From contig CAJXOH010000003.1 in NCBI GenBank assembly GCA_913057895.1, positions 1-64,000 on the forward strand: a stretch of DNA of 64,000 bases, written 5' to 3'. The translations under genes were made by a program, and so were the position numbers. The stretch comes from an uncultured Bacteroidota bacterium (GTDB lineage Bacteria > Bacteroidota > Rhodothermia > Balneolales > Balneolaceae). This document shows, piece by piece, positions 63,237-64,000 of the stretch. The notes under the pieces are model-generated. The model saw only the letters and a list, made by a program, of their open reading frames with translations. It was not told the origin of the DNA and did no database searches. Numbering within the stretch: the first letter of the stretch is position 1; each line of letters starts with the position of its first letter.

Positions 63237-64000
63237 TTGAGATTATGATGCCCCAAATGGGCGAGTCTGTAATGGAAGGTGAGGTGATTGGATGGTCGAA
63301 AGGAGTGGGAGACACTGTCGAGGTCGATGAAACTCTTTTAGAAATTGCCACAGACAAGGTTGATACGGAGGTTCCCTCCCCAGAAGCGGGTGTCATTGTA
63401 GAGCTACTTGCACAAGAAGGGGATACCATAGAGGTAGGCAAACCTATCGCAATCATCGAAACCGATGCAAGCGCCGCTGCAACGACTGCCCCCACATCAT
63501 CAGAGGCCGCACCAAAACAAGCACCGCCAGCTGCTGCGGACCCTGCCCCTGATTCGGAGACAGCACCTGAAACACCTGCTCCCGCTGAAAGTGCTCCAAA
63601 AGCGGAACCAACTCCAGTTGCGGCACCTCAAGCGACAGGGGAGTCAATAGAAGTTGTGATGCCTCAAATGGGAGAATCTGTGATGGAAGGTGAGGTATTA
63701 AGCTGGAGCAAAGCAATTGGCGACACGGTAGAGGTGGATGAGACCCTTCTAGAAATAGCCACCGATAAGGTGGACACGGAGGTCCCTTCCCCAGAAGCGG
63801 GTGTCTTGACTGACATCTTAGCAAAAGAAGGTGAGACCATTCAAGTTGGTCAAGTGATTGCCCGACTTGCCCCCGCGGGATCGGGTGCATCGGCAGCGCC
63901 CTCTACGGCTTCTGCACCAGCTCCCGAGCCGAAACCAGCTCCTGCCCCTCAAGAAGCCCCCGCTGCTAAACCACAACAACCTGTAGCGTCGGAAAGTGCA
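63237..64000 (+). CDS. 2-oxo acid dehydrogenase E2 (dihydrolipoamide acyltransferase), two lipoyl domains (3' partial)
   Basis: The frame runs from ATG 63237 off the window end; about 254 residues are visible. Two lipoyl domains (about 1-80 and 138-217) share MPQMGESVMEGEV and LLEIATDKVDTEVPSP, with lipoyl-Lys44 in TDKVD for the first and its equivalent in the second. They are separated by an Ala/Pro/Ser-rich flexible linker, and a second such linker begins at the end. The peripheral-subunit-binding and acyltransferase domains lie beyond the window. The MPQMGESV form is common in 2-oxoglutarate or branched-chain complexes, but the substrate cannot be fixed from this part. Confidence 0.93.

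Noticed and set aside
63208-63890. Minus-strand frames of 95 and 145 codons at the window end
   Set aside because: They are complements of the E2 lipoyl-domain gene, whose motifs are unmistakable; the low-complexity Pro/Leu/Ser content is a shadow of the Ala/Pro linker.

Overview
The window comes from a Gram-negative member of the Bacteroidota/Balneolota/Rhodothermota group, probably aquatic or salt-adapted. The evidence is two SusC/SusD outer-membrane uptake pairs, type IX secretion (T9SS) C-terminal sorting domains of the YPNPFNPTT kind on one protein and a related form on another, the T9SS genes porX and a porQ-like gene, an ALDH4-type P5C dehydrogenase, and a betaine/choline-type (BCCT) transporter. 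The DNA is about mid-40s percent GC by eye and densely packed, with many ATGA or TAATG start/stop overlaps and several convergent genes whose 3' ends overlap. I see no CRISPR array, rRNA, transposase, integrase or prophage.

Layout. 1-4.1 kb: the 3' part of a long fibre-like protein (YadA-type head repeats plus an S74 self-cleaving chaperone domain) and a small T9SS-sorted protein. 4.2-9.3 kb (minus): a SusD/SusC pair with a structured 5' leader. 9.4-13.8 kb (minus): pruA, a BCCT transporter and a tandem UspA protein, apparently one operon. 14-20.4 kb: a DsbA-like oxidoreductase, hemW, a T9SS-sorted metalloprotease, trhO, an RluA-type pseudouridine synthase and an alpha/beta hydrolase. 20.4-24.8 kb (minus): a second SusD/SusC pair. 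24.9-28 kb: a ComEA-like protein, porX, tsaE and a small unknown protein. 28-31 kb: a sodium/solute symporter and thiamine pyrophosphokinase (minus), and an NrnA-type DHH phosphoesterase (plus).

31-33.1 kb: an HtrA lipoprotein protease, then a mazEF toxin-antitoxin module lying exactly between two 41-bp copies of the htrA 3' end. This looks like a precise cassette insertion and is the most striking observation in the window. 33.1-38.2 kb: cutA, tRNA-Leu(UAG), tig-clpP-clpX and a PorY-like histidine kinase. 38.2-42.2 kb (minus): porQ-like, aroC, LysM/RlpA-like and an ECF sigma factor. 42.3-44.8 kb: an mlaE-mlaF-mlaD lipid-transport operon. 44.9-48.4 kb: a PpiD-like foldase, ribD and ribE. 48.4-52.4 kb (minus): ftsB-like, a ROK kinase and an LptD-like protein. 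52.5-55.1 kb: tRNA-Lys(UUU), then HIT, aroQ and a flippase. 55.2-63 kb (minus): mdh, nadK, ddl, carB, carA and a small membrane protein. 63.2 kb to the end: the start of a 2-oxo acid dehydrogenase E2 gene with two lipoyl domains, cut by the window edge.

How the genes fit together. Much of the window concerns the cell envelope: outer-membrane import (SusCD), LPS and lipid traffic (LptD, Mla), periplasmic quality control (HtrA, PpiD-like, DsbA-like), T9SS regulation and structure (PorX, a PorY-like kinase, PorQ) and T9SS cargo. The rest is housekeeping: proteostasis, tRNA modification, riboflavin, shikimate, pyrimidine and NAD metabolism.
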